A stretch of 7,798 nucleotides of DNA, taken from positions 1 to 7,798 of the forward strand of contig CANRME010000058.1 of assembly GCA_947631655.1 (NCBI GenBank), in the 5' to 3' direction. The notes under the pieces are model-generated. The model did no database searches and was not told where the DNA came from. It saw nothing but the letters and a program-made list of their open reading frames with translations. The position numbers and the translations under genes are program-made. Below are positions 1 through 5,672 of the stretch, in pieces. Source of the DNA: an uncultured Bacilli bacterium (GTDB lineage Bacteria; Bacillota_I; Bacilli_A; RF39; UBA660). The stretch's first letter is position 1, and each line of letters opens with the position of its first letter.

Positions 1-134
1 ACGGTTTTACCCGAGGAATCATTTCCTATTCCTAACTACCAAAGTAGTAATTATTTAAGTTCTAACTTATTTCCACCTACCATAAGCTCTCTATCTAGAA
101 ACACTAAATAATCTCGTCTTTGATTAACGTTTCT
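1..134 (-). ncRNA. T-box riboswitch leader (Stem I and following hairpins; 3' part beyond the window)
   Basis: Read on the minus strand, the bases after the promoter fold into a T-box Stem I. The base helix is CAAAG (122-118) with CTTTG (44-40). It is followed by a kink-turn-like internal loop containing ACGAG, then an 8-bp helix of ATTATTTA (112-105) with TAAATAAT (57-50). The specifier loop follows, with AGTGT on the 5' side. Above it TTCTA (100-96) pairs with TAGAA (64-60), then come AGAGAG (92-87) and a distal loop containing GGTGGAA (77-71), closed by CTTAT/ATAAG. AGAGAG and GGTGG are hallmarks of T-box Stem I. A second hairpin pairs ACTAC with GTAGT (48-35). Such leaders sense uncharged tRNA and control aminoacyl-tRNA synthetase or amino-acid genes. 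The specifier reads CUU (59-57, Leu) in the usual GAA-NNN-A context, or ACU (60-58, Thr) one base earlier. In Bacillus thrS lies downstream of dnaI, so Thr is also plausible. The antiterminator and the regulated gene lie off the left edge. Confidence 0.85.
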
Positions 135-140
135 ACCTAA

Positions 141-169
141 ATTTTATTACTTTAATTAATAACTGTCAA
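141..169 (-). promoter_or_regulatory. SigA-type promoter of the T-box leader
   Basis: On the minus strand a perfect -35 TTGACA (169-164) and a -10 TAAAAT (146-141, five of six consensus bases) are separated by exactly 17 bp. Transcription would begin near base 134, just ahead of T-box Stem I. The -35 begins one base after the dnaI stop codon, so the downstream unit has its own start point with no spare sequence. No terminator for dnaI is visible in between. Confidence 0.85.
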
Positions 170-170
170 G

Positions 171-1049
171 TTATTTCCTTTTATTTTCACTTAGAAGTTC
201 CATATCAACAGTCATATATTTAATACGTTCTAAAATTCTTTTAATTTTTATTTCTTCATCACTAAAATTATTATTCGTTTTAAAATGTCTTTCAAGTTCT
301 TCTAAAGTTAAATTGGAAGTAAAAAAGGTCGGCTTATAGTTTTCCATTCTCTCTTGTAAGATAGAAGCTAATACTTCATCTCTACTCCATTCCGTTACCT
401 TTTCGGCTCCAATATCGTCGATAAGTAGTAAGTCGACATCCAAAAGATACGCAATTTCATCCCCAAAACTATCAAAATCACTTTTTAAGTTTCTTAATAA
501 ACTAGGTAAATAAACAATTTTACATCTAGCTCCCTTTTTCTTAAGTTCATTAAATAACGCCGCGATGATATAAGTTTTCCCACAACCAAAAGGACCATGT
601 AAATATAATCCTTTTTGTACTTTCGTAATATCAAAATCATCATAGAATTTCTTTATCCAAGTAAGAACTTCTTTCCGTTTTTTATCCGTTACATCTAATT
701 CTTTAAAAGAAGCACTTTCTAATTCTTTGGAAGCTGTTTTAGCATTCTTTAGTTTCTCATTCATTTCTTTTTTATAATGGCATTCTTGATAAGAAGCAAC
801 AATTCTTACCCCATCAAAAGAAGGATTCATGAAACATCCTTGTACCCTATTTTTACAAAAATTTAATCCTTTACAATGGGGACAATTATTTTGTTCTATA
901 GCACAATCTTCTAAAGTACTAGTATATTTCATTGCTATTTTAGGTGATACTCCTAAATTACTTGCTACTTCCCTAAATTTAATATCTTTTAAAGCTTCTT
1001 TAAAAGAAGACTCCAAATCACCTGTTTTGTCTACTATCATTTTTTCCAT
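171..1049 (-). CDS. dnaI: Primosomal protein DnaI, replicative helicase loader
   Basis: AAA+ ATPase that, in Bacillota, loads the replicative helicase (DnaC in Bacillus, the E. coli DnaB equivalent) onto DNA with DnaD and DnaB. The product is 292 aa from the chosen start; B. subtilis DnaI is about 310. A cysteine-rich N-terminal region (C56, C59, C65, C72, C90, H91) fits the zinc-binding helicase-contact domain. The C-terminal ATPase shows Walker A GPFGCGKT (152-159), Walker B LLLIDDIG (207-214), a TSNL sensor-1 segment (244-247) and an arginine-rich RILERI stretch near 271-276. I start at ATG 1049 because AGGTGAT, an exact match to the 3' half of the Shine-Dalgarno consensus, lies four bases upstream. 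A GTG at 1058, overlapping the dnaB stop as GTGA, would add three residues, and another ATG lies at 1040. The gene follows dnaB with a 5-base gap, so the two are very likely cotranscribed and perhaps translationally coupled. Confidence 0.95.
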   Translation of the reverse strand: MEKMIVDKTGDLESSFKEALKDIKFREVASNLGVSPKIAMKYTSTLEDCAIEQNNCPHCKGLNFCKNRVQGCFMNPSFDGVRIVASYQECHYKKEMNEKLKNAKTASKELESASFKELDVTDKKRKEVLTWIKKFYDDFDITKVQKGLYLHGPFGCGKTYIIAALFNELKKKGARCKIVYLPSLLRNLKSDFDSFGDEIAYLLDVDLLLIDDIGAEKVTEWSRDEVLASILQERMENYKPTFFTSNLTLEELERHFKTNNNFSDEEIKIKRILERIKYMTVDMELLSENKRK

Positions 1050-1053
1050 TTTT

Positions 1054-1060
1054 ATCACCT
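1054..1060 (-). promoter_or_regulatory. Ribosome binding site deciding the dnaI start
   Basis: AGGTGAT on the minus strand matches seven consecutive bases of the extended Shine-Dalgarno consensus and sits four bases before ATG 1049, so its AGG is eight bases from the start. It spans the dnaB stop codon TGA. It favours ATG 1049 over GTG 1058, which lies inside the site itself. Confidence 0.6.
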
Positions 1061-2335
1061 AAACTCTTTAAACATATCTTCTAATTCTTGTAGTTCTTCT
1101 TTACTCATTTCTTCTTTTTCATATTCTTTATTAAACCATACTGGTTTTTCTTCCGGATGTTTTACGTTAGTTTTAACAGCAATCCGTTTAGCATATTTCT
1201 TTTGTTCTTTCTCTGCAATCGCCATTGCTTCTGGTGCAGTTTCAATCCCCGCTCTTTTCCATTGACTAGCGATGGCATTTATAAAGTTTTCATTTAATTT
1301 ATTATTATTAATTTTTAAAACATAATCAATTAAGACATTTACCACCGCTGGGTTTAATTTAGTATCTAAAAGAAGACTTTCAATTATTTTTAAATCTCTT
1401 TTACTAGGAATACTTCCTTTTTGTTTATGTCTTAAAAAATCATAAGGTGTCGTATTTTCAAAAACATAAATAATCTTTGCGCGATTAGATTTTTCTCCCA
1501 CCGGTGTTTTTAAGTATTCTGGTTGTTTTCGATAAATCAAAGTCGGAAGCCGACCATCATGGGCATATTGATAATATTTACGAGCTTCAATCCGTAATGC
1601 TTTTTTATCAATAAAACCATTTTCATTAACAACATTTCTAAGTAAATCCGTAAGTTGCATTTCATCAAAACCATACACAAACGCTAAATTATTAATTAAA
1701 TCCCTTACTTGTTTTTTTAGCGCTTTCTCATTAATTATACCTTTAGGTAAAGCATTAATAATCATATCAAAATCAATTTTTTCTTCGACTAAAGGAACAC
1801 CTTTTTCTTTATCTCTAATGTCAAATTCCGGAATCGTATCACTACTTTCATAAACTTCATTTATTTTTTTCGAAATATCTTCATAATCAGTTAAATCAAA
1901 TTTAACACTTTCATATTCTAATTTTAAACTTTCATATTCAGTTTTACCAATATTATTATATAAAACAATATTAAATATTGGATGATTAAAAAAATCTATA
2001 GCACTTAAAGGGGAATATAACTCATATATATAGCTACCTACTTCACCTGCTTTATAATACGTTTTTAAAAGTCCTACCGCTTCTAAAGCTTCTCTTCCTT
2101 TTTTAATACTATTAAGATCCGTTTTCATAATCGTCATCAAATGATGATGATGATAATCTTTACTTAAAATTTCTAATTTGTCTAAATCACGCCATAAGGT
2201 AAAATATAAACTTACTGCTAATGGCCCAATAAGGGGTTCATATAAAGTAATAACATTATTTTTATCTATTTCTGTAAGTATTCCTTTATTAATAACCATA
2301 TAAATATCGGCCGGAAGTAATGTAACTATACTCAT
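1055..2335 (-). CDS. dnaB: Replication initiation and membrane attachment protein DnaB (Bacillus type)
   Basis: Bacillota DnaB is not the helicase. It acts with DnaD and DnaI to recruit and load the replicative helicase at the origin and during restart, and it attaches the origin to the membrane in Bacillus. The product is 426 aa from ATG 2335. The N-terminal winged-helix part (about 1-140) shows LLPADIYMV at the start, LYEPLIG (32-38) and ELYSPLSAIDFFN (105-117). The C-terminal DnaD-like domain (about 290-375) holds FINAIASQW (351-359), the YxxxIxxxW-type signature with Phe for Tyr, which in DnaD-family proteins contributes to DNA binding. The charged tail ends with a W-F-rich linker and an acidic helix. 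The open frame extends back to a TTG at 2386, but those 17 residues overlap the likely promoter and have no ribosome site, whereas ATG 2335 has AGGAGG seven bases upstream. It stops with TGA then TAA. A four-histidine run lies at 62-65. Confidence 0.94.
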   Translation of the reverse strand: MSIVTLLPADIYMVINKGILTEIDKNNVITLYEPLIGPLAVSLYFTLWRDLDKLEILSKDYHHHHLMTIMKTDLNSIKKGREALEAVGLLKTYYKAGEVGSYIYELYSPLSAIDFFNHPIFNIVLYNNIGKTEYESLKLEYESVKFDLTDYEDISKKINEVYESSDTIPEFDIRDKEKGVPLVEEKIDFDMIINALPKGIINEKALKKQVRDLINNLAFVYGFDEMQLTDLLRNVVNENGFIDKKALRIEARKYYQYAHDGRLPTLIYRKQPEYLKTPVGEKSNRAKIIYVFENTTPYDFLRHKQKGSIPSKRDLKIIESLLLDTKLNPAVVNVLIDYVLKINNNKLNENFINAIASQWKRAGIETAPEAMAIAEKEQKKYAKRIAVKTNVKHPEEKPVWFNKEYEKEEMSKEELQELEDMFKEFR

Positions 2336-2342
2336 ATGAATT

Positions 2343-2348
2343 CCTCCT
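2343..2348 (-). promoter_or_regulatory. Ribosome binding site deciding the dnaB start
   Basis: AGGAGG on the minus strand is followed by a 7-base spacer and ATG 2335. This is the textbook layout and rules against the upstream TTG (2386) as the true start. Confidence 0.85.
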
Positions 2349-2357
2349 ACTACTAAT

Positions 2358-2386
2358 ATTATAAAAAAATAAAATCTAAATAGCAA
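2358..2386 (-). promoter_or_regulatory. Probable SigA-type promoter of dnaB-dnaI
   Basis: On the minus strand a perfect -10 TATAAT (2363-2358) lies 17 bp downstream of TTGCTA (2386-2381, four of six bases of TTGACA). Transcription would start near 2351, leaving a leader of about 16 bases that just holds the AGGAGG site. The -35 lies in the loop and arm of the upstream terminator hairpin, and the -10 lies at the end of its U-tract. Confidence 0.6.
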
Positions 2387-2402
2387 TTATTATTTAGATT
2401 TT
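2362..2402 (-). terminator. Probable rho-independent terminator of the pilus genes
   Basis: Perfect 12-bp inverted repeat AAAATCTAAATA (2402-2391 on the minus strand) with TATTTAGATTTT (2382-2371) and an 8-base loop, followed by a T-rich run (ATTTTTTTAT) ending near 2361. It begins inside the stop codon of the prepilin peptidase gene. The stem has only one G-C pair, so it is weaker than a classic terminator, but its position and U-tract suit that role in an AT-rich genome. Confidence 0.55.
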
Positions 2403-3144
2403 AAGGTTTTAAAATAAGCGAGATATAATCCTGTAAATAGAAAACTATCATCGTCCCCGCTATTAAAAATGGTCCATAAGGTATCTCGCGCGCTTTATTT
2501 TTAAATATGATGTAAAATGCATAAGGAAAAGCCATTAACGAACCTACTACTAAAGCAACGAAAGATAGTTGTACTCCTAATATAACCCCGATAAAAAATG
2601 AAAGTTTAATATCTCCTCCCCCTAAGGATTCTCTTTTCATAACTTTATCTCCCACTAATTTAATAATATACATAAAAGCAAAAACGATAAGACCAGATAA
2701 CAAAGATAATACCATAACTTTAAAACCAAAATAATACCATTTAAATCCTAAAATAAGTATTGATGCTACTACTAAAGGTTCATCTAAAATAATATAGTAT
2801 TTTAAATCACTAACAAAGATTATTAAAAGTAAGCCCGAAATTATCATCATCGCAATAAGTTCATAAGACATACCATATACTAAATAAGCAATTCCAAATA
2901 AAAGACCACTAGCTATTTCGATTGTAGGATAAAGGTAAGATAACTTTTTACCGCATTTATGACACTTTCCTTTTAAAAAGACAAAGCTTAAAACTGGTAT
3001 TAATTCATACCATTTTAAAACATGTCCACATTCTTCACAATGACTTCTTGGAGTAATAATAGATTCCCCTTTCGGCATCCGCATTCCCACAACTAAGAAG
3101 AATGACCCAAATAACATACCAACAATTATATAAAAGAAAACCAT
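2401..3144 (-). CDS. pilD: Type IV prepilin peptidase / N-methyltransferase (A24 family)
   Basis: Membrane aspartic protease that cleaves the short leader of type IV prepilins or competence pseudopilins (ComC/PilD/GspO family) and, in the two-domain form seen here, usually N-methylates the new first residue. It is 247 aa and complete. The N-terminal methyltransferase-type domain has GSF (13-15), R22, SIITPRS (28-34) and two CxxC pairs (C36, C39, C61, C64) for zinc, plus WYELIPV (45-51) and YPTIE (72-76). The peptidase part has the first catalytic Asp in SDLKYY (D113) and the second in GGGDIKL (D178), then PYGPFL near the end. About seven or eight hydrophobic segments span the protein. The ATG has AGGAGG seven bases upstream, overlapping the stop codon of the preceding platform gene (11-base gap), so the two are one operon. 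Substrate pilins are not in the window. Confidence 0.95.
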   Translation of the reverse strand: MVFFYIIVGMLFGSFFLVVGMRMPKGESIITPRSHCEECGHVLKWYELIPVLSFVFLKGKCHKCGKKLSYLYPTIEIASGLLFGIAYLVYGMSYELIAMMIISGLLLIIFVSDLKYYIILDEPLVVASILILGFKWYYFGFKVMVLSLLSGLIVFAFMYIIKLVGDKVMKRESLGGGDIKLSFFIGVILGVQLSFVALVVGSLMAFPYAFYIIFKNKAREIPYGPFLIAGTMIVFYLQDYISLILKP

Positions 3145-3155
3145 TTAAAACCCTC

Positions 3156-4676
3156 CTAAATTTGTGTACTCATTTCTTGATAGAATTTAAACATTGGGAT
3201 AACTACCGCAATTAGGATAAATCCAACTATTACTGCTAAAGAAACAATTAATACTGGTTCAATTAAACTCTTAATACTTTCAATCATAGCGTGATGTTGA
3301 GTTTGATAATATTCACTAACTCGTCCCATCATTTCTGCAAGTTGTCCTGTTGATTCACCGGTAACGATCATAAAATATGCGACATCTGGCACCGCCCAAT
3401 GATCTTTAAAAGCTTCACTAATTTTTTCTCCTTTAGCAATATTATTAATGGTATTAAACATTATTTCTTTATATATTTCATTATTAGTTATCTTACTTAA
3501 AATATCAATAGTTTCCGTAATAAAGACATTATTTTTAAGTAAAGAGGCAAAAGTTTTCGTAAATATCGTTATCTCGTTATAAATTATAATATTACCTACA
3601 ACTGGTATATGCATTACTATCATTTGTACTAAACGTCTGAATGCTTTAATCTTTTTATACATAAAAATTAACACTACTAATACTGCAATAATTCCTAATA
3701 AAATATAGACAATATTCATTTGTAAGAAATTACTTAAATTTAATAAAAATAAGGTTAATCCAGAAACTTCGACATCCAATTGTGCATATATATCGACAAA
3801 TTGCGGAACAATATATAACATAATAAAAGTAATAACTGCTAAAGCAAATATCATAACTACGGTTGGATAAGTCATTGCACTAATCATTTGTTTTTTAGTT
3901 TTTTCAATTTCATTATAATAGTTTGCCATATCATCAAGAGTTTCTTCTAATCCTCCCGTTGCTTCAGCGGCTTTAATCATATTAATTAAAAGATTTGGAA
4001 AAACCGTACCTTGTTTTTCCATTGCTTTAGAAAAACTTTCTCCCATAGTAAGCTCATAAGCTAAAGACTCCATAGTTCTTTTTTTAGCTTTATCTTTACC
4101 CATTTGGTTAATTAAAATTTTAACCGCATCAGTTAAGGTAATACCAGCTTTAATATATGTTGATAATTGGGTTAACCAGAAAATTAAATCTTTAGTTTTC
4201 CATTTTTTAGTACCAAAAGACCCTTCACCATAAACAAAGTTAATCCAAGGACTAGTTTCAATACTATAAACATCATACCCTTCATTTACTAAGTATGAGT
4301 TAACATCTGTCTTTGAAAAAGCACTAAATCTTTCTTTAACTAATTTACCCGTAGGACTTTTCGCCGTATAAATATACACTAAAGTTTTCTTATTAGCTTT
4401 CGTATCTTCATTAGCTAATTCCCTTTGCAAAGCATGTTTCTTATTATTTAAAAGTTCTTGTTGTTTTGCACTAATTGGTTTTACTTTAACTTCTTTAATA
4501 TTTTTATAAGGATTATTTTTAACTGTACTTTTATAAATAGTATCAACGCTCTTCGAAGAAGCATCAAATAAAGATTTTAAAGGCGCATATATGCCATTTA
4601 AAAATCCTAAATAAGCGTGTTTAAAAACTAAGATTATACTTAAGAATATATCTGTTAAAATACCGGTCTTAGCCAT
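3156..4676 (-). CDS. pilC: Type IV pilus / type II secretion inner-membrane platform protein (PilC/GspF family)
   Basis: Polytopic platform protein that couples the assembly ATPase to pilin insertion in type IV pili, type II secretion and Gram-positive competence pseudopili (ComGB). It has two T2SSF repeats, about 163-290 and 369-492, each with a cytoplasmic helical bundle followed by membrane segments (about 271-291, 322-339, 475-497). Signature stretches are AAEATGGLEETL (236-247), the equivalent VTGESTGQLAEMM (438-450) and the ending IEPVLIVSLAVIVG (472-485). The usual family N-terminus (Y-x-A-x-x-x-x-G) begins only near residue 101. The ~95 residues before it, with a hydrophobic stretch at 8-28 and a lysine-rich part at 52-97, are extra; the total is 506 aa against roughly 350-400 for typical members. 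ATG 4676 is the only start available in frame after the upstream stop, but its ribosome site is weak: GGTG five bases away, AAAGGGG 22 bases away. It is first in the unit with the peptidase. No ATPase gene precedes it. Confidence 0.93.
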   Translation of the reverse strand: MAKTGILTDIFLSIILVFKHAYLGFLNGIYAPLKSLFDASSKSVDTIYKSTVKNNPYKNIKEVKVKPISAKQQELLNNKKHALQRELANEDTKANKKTLVYIYTAKSPTGKLVKERFSAFSKTDVNSYLVNEGYDVYSIETSPWINFVYGEGSFGTKKWKTKDLIFWLTQLSTYIKAGITLTDAVKILINQMGKDKAKKRTMESLAYELTMGESFSKAMEKQGTVFPNLLINMIKAAEATGGLEETLDDMANYYNEIEKTKKQMISAMTYPTVVMIFALAVITFIMLYIVPQFVDIYAQLDVEVSGLTLFLLNLSNFLQMNIVYILLGIIAVLVVLIFMYKKIKAFRRLVQMIVMHIPVVGNIIIYNEITIFTKTFASLLKNNVFITETIDILSKITNNEIYKEIMFNTINNIAKGEKISEAFKDHWAVPDVAYFMIVTGESTGQLAEMMGRVSEYYQTQHHAMIESIKSLIEPVLIVSLAVIVGFILIAVVIPMFKFYQEMSTQI

Positions 4677-4715
4677 TATAACACCACGCTTTCTTTTACC
4701 CCTTTAGCTTATCTA

Positions 4716-4734
4716 TATATGATTATATCATATA
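4716..4734. repeat. 19-bp palindrome over the pilC promoter, possible operator
   Basis: Perfect 8-bp arms TATATGAT and ATCATATA are separated by TAT. The palindrome covers the -10 hexamer of the pilC promoter (4722-4727) and lies in the divergent region between pilC and the plus-strand small gene. A dimeric repressor bound here would block pilC transcription. AT-rich sequence makes short palindromes common, so operator function is inference. Confidence 0.4.
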
Positions 4735-4751
4735 AATTAATTAGTAGGCAA
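4722..4751 (-). promoter_or_regulatory. Extended -10 promoter of pilC-pilD
   Basis: On the minus strand TTGCCT (4751-4746, four of six consensus bases) is followed after 18 bp by a perfect TATAAT (4727-4722) preceded by TG and one base, the extended -10 form. The start point would be near 4715, giving a leader of about 39 bases before ATG 4676. Confidence 0.65.
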
Positions 4752-4795
4752 ATAAAATATTTTACAACATAAAATAAAGTGAAAGGAAAATTATT

Positions 4796-5062
4796 ATGTA
4801 TCCAGAAGTAATTAGAAATACCTTAACTTTACCGAAAATTTTAGGAGGCATAAGTAAAACTATCGGTGTAGTAAAAGAAGTTATTCCCTTATATGAACAA
4901 GCTAAACCTTTATGGAATAATGCTAAAACCGCTCTTAAAGTTTTAAAAGTTATGAATACCCCCGAAACTACCAAAAATCCTCCTTCTAAAAGTTCTTCTT
5001 TAAATAAAACAAAAGAAATAGAAAGTATTCCCTCTATTTCTGCTCCGCAATTTTTTCAATAA
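4796..5062 (+). CDS. Small YqfQ-like (VrrA-family) protein, function unknown
   Basis: Only plus-strand gene in the window, 88 aa. Its start is well supported by AAAGGA eight bases before ATG 4796. The N-terminal half (about 12-54) is amphipathic: a glycine-containing stretch (LPKILGGISKTIG), a V-I-P-L-Y-x-Q-A-K-P motif near 29-38, then N-N-A-K leading to a helix ending LKVMN. This pattern resembles, from memory, the conserved core of YqfQ/VrrA proteins of Bacillota. The C-terminal third is low-complexity and rich in Pro, Ser, Thr and Lys. In B. subtilis yqfQ lies a few genes downstream of sigA and trmK, so the position supports the match, although here the gene faces the other way. There is no signal peptide or clear membrane span. 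Its 3' end overlaps trmK by 29 bases tail to tail. No convincing promoter or GC-containing terminator was found. The gene looks real; the family assignment is moderate. Confidence 0.7.
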   Translation: MYPEVIRNTLTLPKILGGISKTIGVVKEVIPLYEQAKPLWNNAKTALKVLKVMNTPETTKNPPSKSSSLNKTKEIESIPSISAPQFFQ

Positions 5063-5672
5063 TTTTTTGATAAAAATTAATTTCTTCTTCTAACTCTTTA
5101 CTTGGATTTTTATAAAATATATCTTTATCTTTTTGTAATAAATATTCATAATAAGTTAAATTTTCATCTTTTATAAGACCATATTTATTAAGTTTTTTAC
5201 TATGTCTTTTCTTACCCCTTAAAAATACCATAATCGTATAGTAATGTTTATCATAGATAACTGTTTCCTCTTGTAAATAAAAACCAATTTTATTTAAATA
5301 ACTTCTTACTAATTCTTGATGATTATGACTAGATATAATAATTTTATTAATAGTTTGAAGTTTTTCTTTATCTTCCAAAATATGGATTATGGTAGAAGCT
5401 CCCATCCCTGCTATTACTAAAGTATCGTATTCGATAATGCTTGAAAAATTTATTCCATCACATAAAACAGTTTTAATAGGAGTATCATATTTAGCAAAAT
5501 TTTTTTGAGCCATTTCTAAAGAGTAAGGATTAATATCGGTAGCTAAAATTTCTTTAACTTTAGCATATAAATAAATACTTAATAAACCATGGTCACATCC
5601 TACATCCACTACTTTATCCTTTGGTGCACAAAAACTAGCGATAGTTGCTAGTCTTTTCGATAATTTAATCAT
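5034..5672 (-). CDS. trmK: tRNA (adenine(22)-N1)-methyltransferase TrmK
   Basis: SAM-dependent Rossmann-fold enzyme (COG2384) that methylates N1 of A22 in the tRNA D-loop region in Bacillota. It is 212 aa; B. subtilis TrmK is about 239. The start LSKRLATIASF is typical, followed by the SAM motif I VVDVGCDHGLLSIYL (22-36), then ATDINPYSLEMAQKN (44-58) with the acidic residue expected for ribose binding, DGIN near 72, and IAGMGAST (87-94). A C-terminal lysine-rich coiled-coil tail ends the protein. Two usual motifs vary: GMGA in place of GMGG, and SSHN where relatives generally have LQPN. The start is set by AAAGGA eight bases upstream of ATG 5672, inside the end of sigA (8-base overlap), so translation is probably coupled to sigA. 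Gene order sigA-trmK is the same as in Bacillus; the yqfO (NIF3-type) gene that usually follows is absent here. Confidence 0.9.
   Translation of the reverse strand: MIKLSKRLATIASFCAPKDKVVDVGCDHGLLSIYLYAKVKEILATDINPYSLEMAQKNFAKYDTPIKTVLCDGINFSSIIEYDTLVIAGMGASTIIHILEDKEKLQTINKIIISSHNHQELVRSYLNKIGFYLQEETVIYDKHYYTIMVFLRGKKRHSKKLNKYGLIKDENLTYYEYLLQKDKDIFYKNPSKELEEEINFYQKIIEKIAEQK

Noticed and set aside
1..12. GGGTAAAACCG as the T-box antiterminator sequence
   Set aside because: It resembles GGGTGGNACCG at its ends, but the TGG that pairs with the tRNA CCA end is missing, and it comes early, soon after Stem I. The real T-box sequence is more likely beyond the window.
829..1062. 77-codon open frame on the plus strand opposite dnaI
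   Set aside because: It lies entirely antisense to a well-supported dnaI, has no recognisable domain and no separate support.
2336..2386. 17-residue N-terminal extension of DnaB from TTG 2386
   Set aside because: No ribosome site, lies over the terminator/promoter elements, and the family N-terminus fits ATG 2335 with AGGAGG upstream.
4675..4683. A second extended -10 (TGTTATAAT) overlapping the pilC start codon
   Set aside because: No -35-like hexamer at a suitable distance, and transcription would begin inside pilC with no downstream start codon in the N-terminal part; probably coincidence.
4741..4790. Promoter for the plus-strand small gene
   Set aside because: TAAAAT at 4770-4775 could be a -10, but no -35-like hexamer is present 16-18 bp upstream and the start would fall in the ribosome site.
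4762..4974. 70-codon open frame on the minus strand opposite the YqfQ-like gene
   Set aside because: Starts with TTG, lacks a ribosome site and mirrors a plus-strand gene with a strong ribosome site.
5061..5078. AATTTTT/AAAAATT hairpin at the end of the YqfQ-like gene
   Set aside because: The 7-bp stem has no G-C pair and no clear U-tract design; too weak to call a terminator in such AT-rich DNA.
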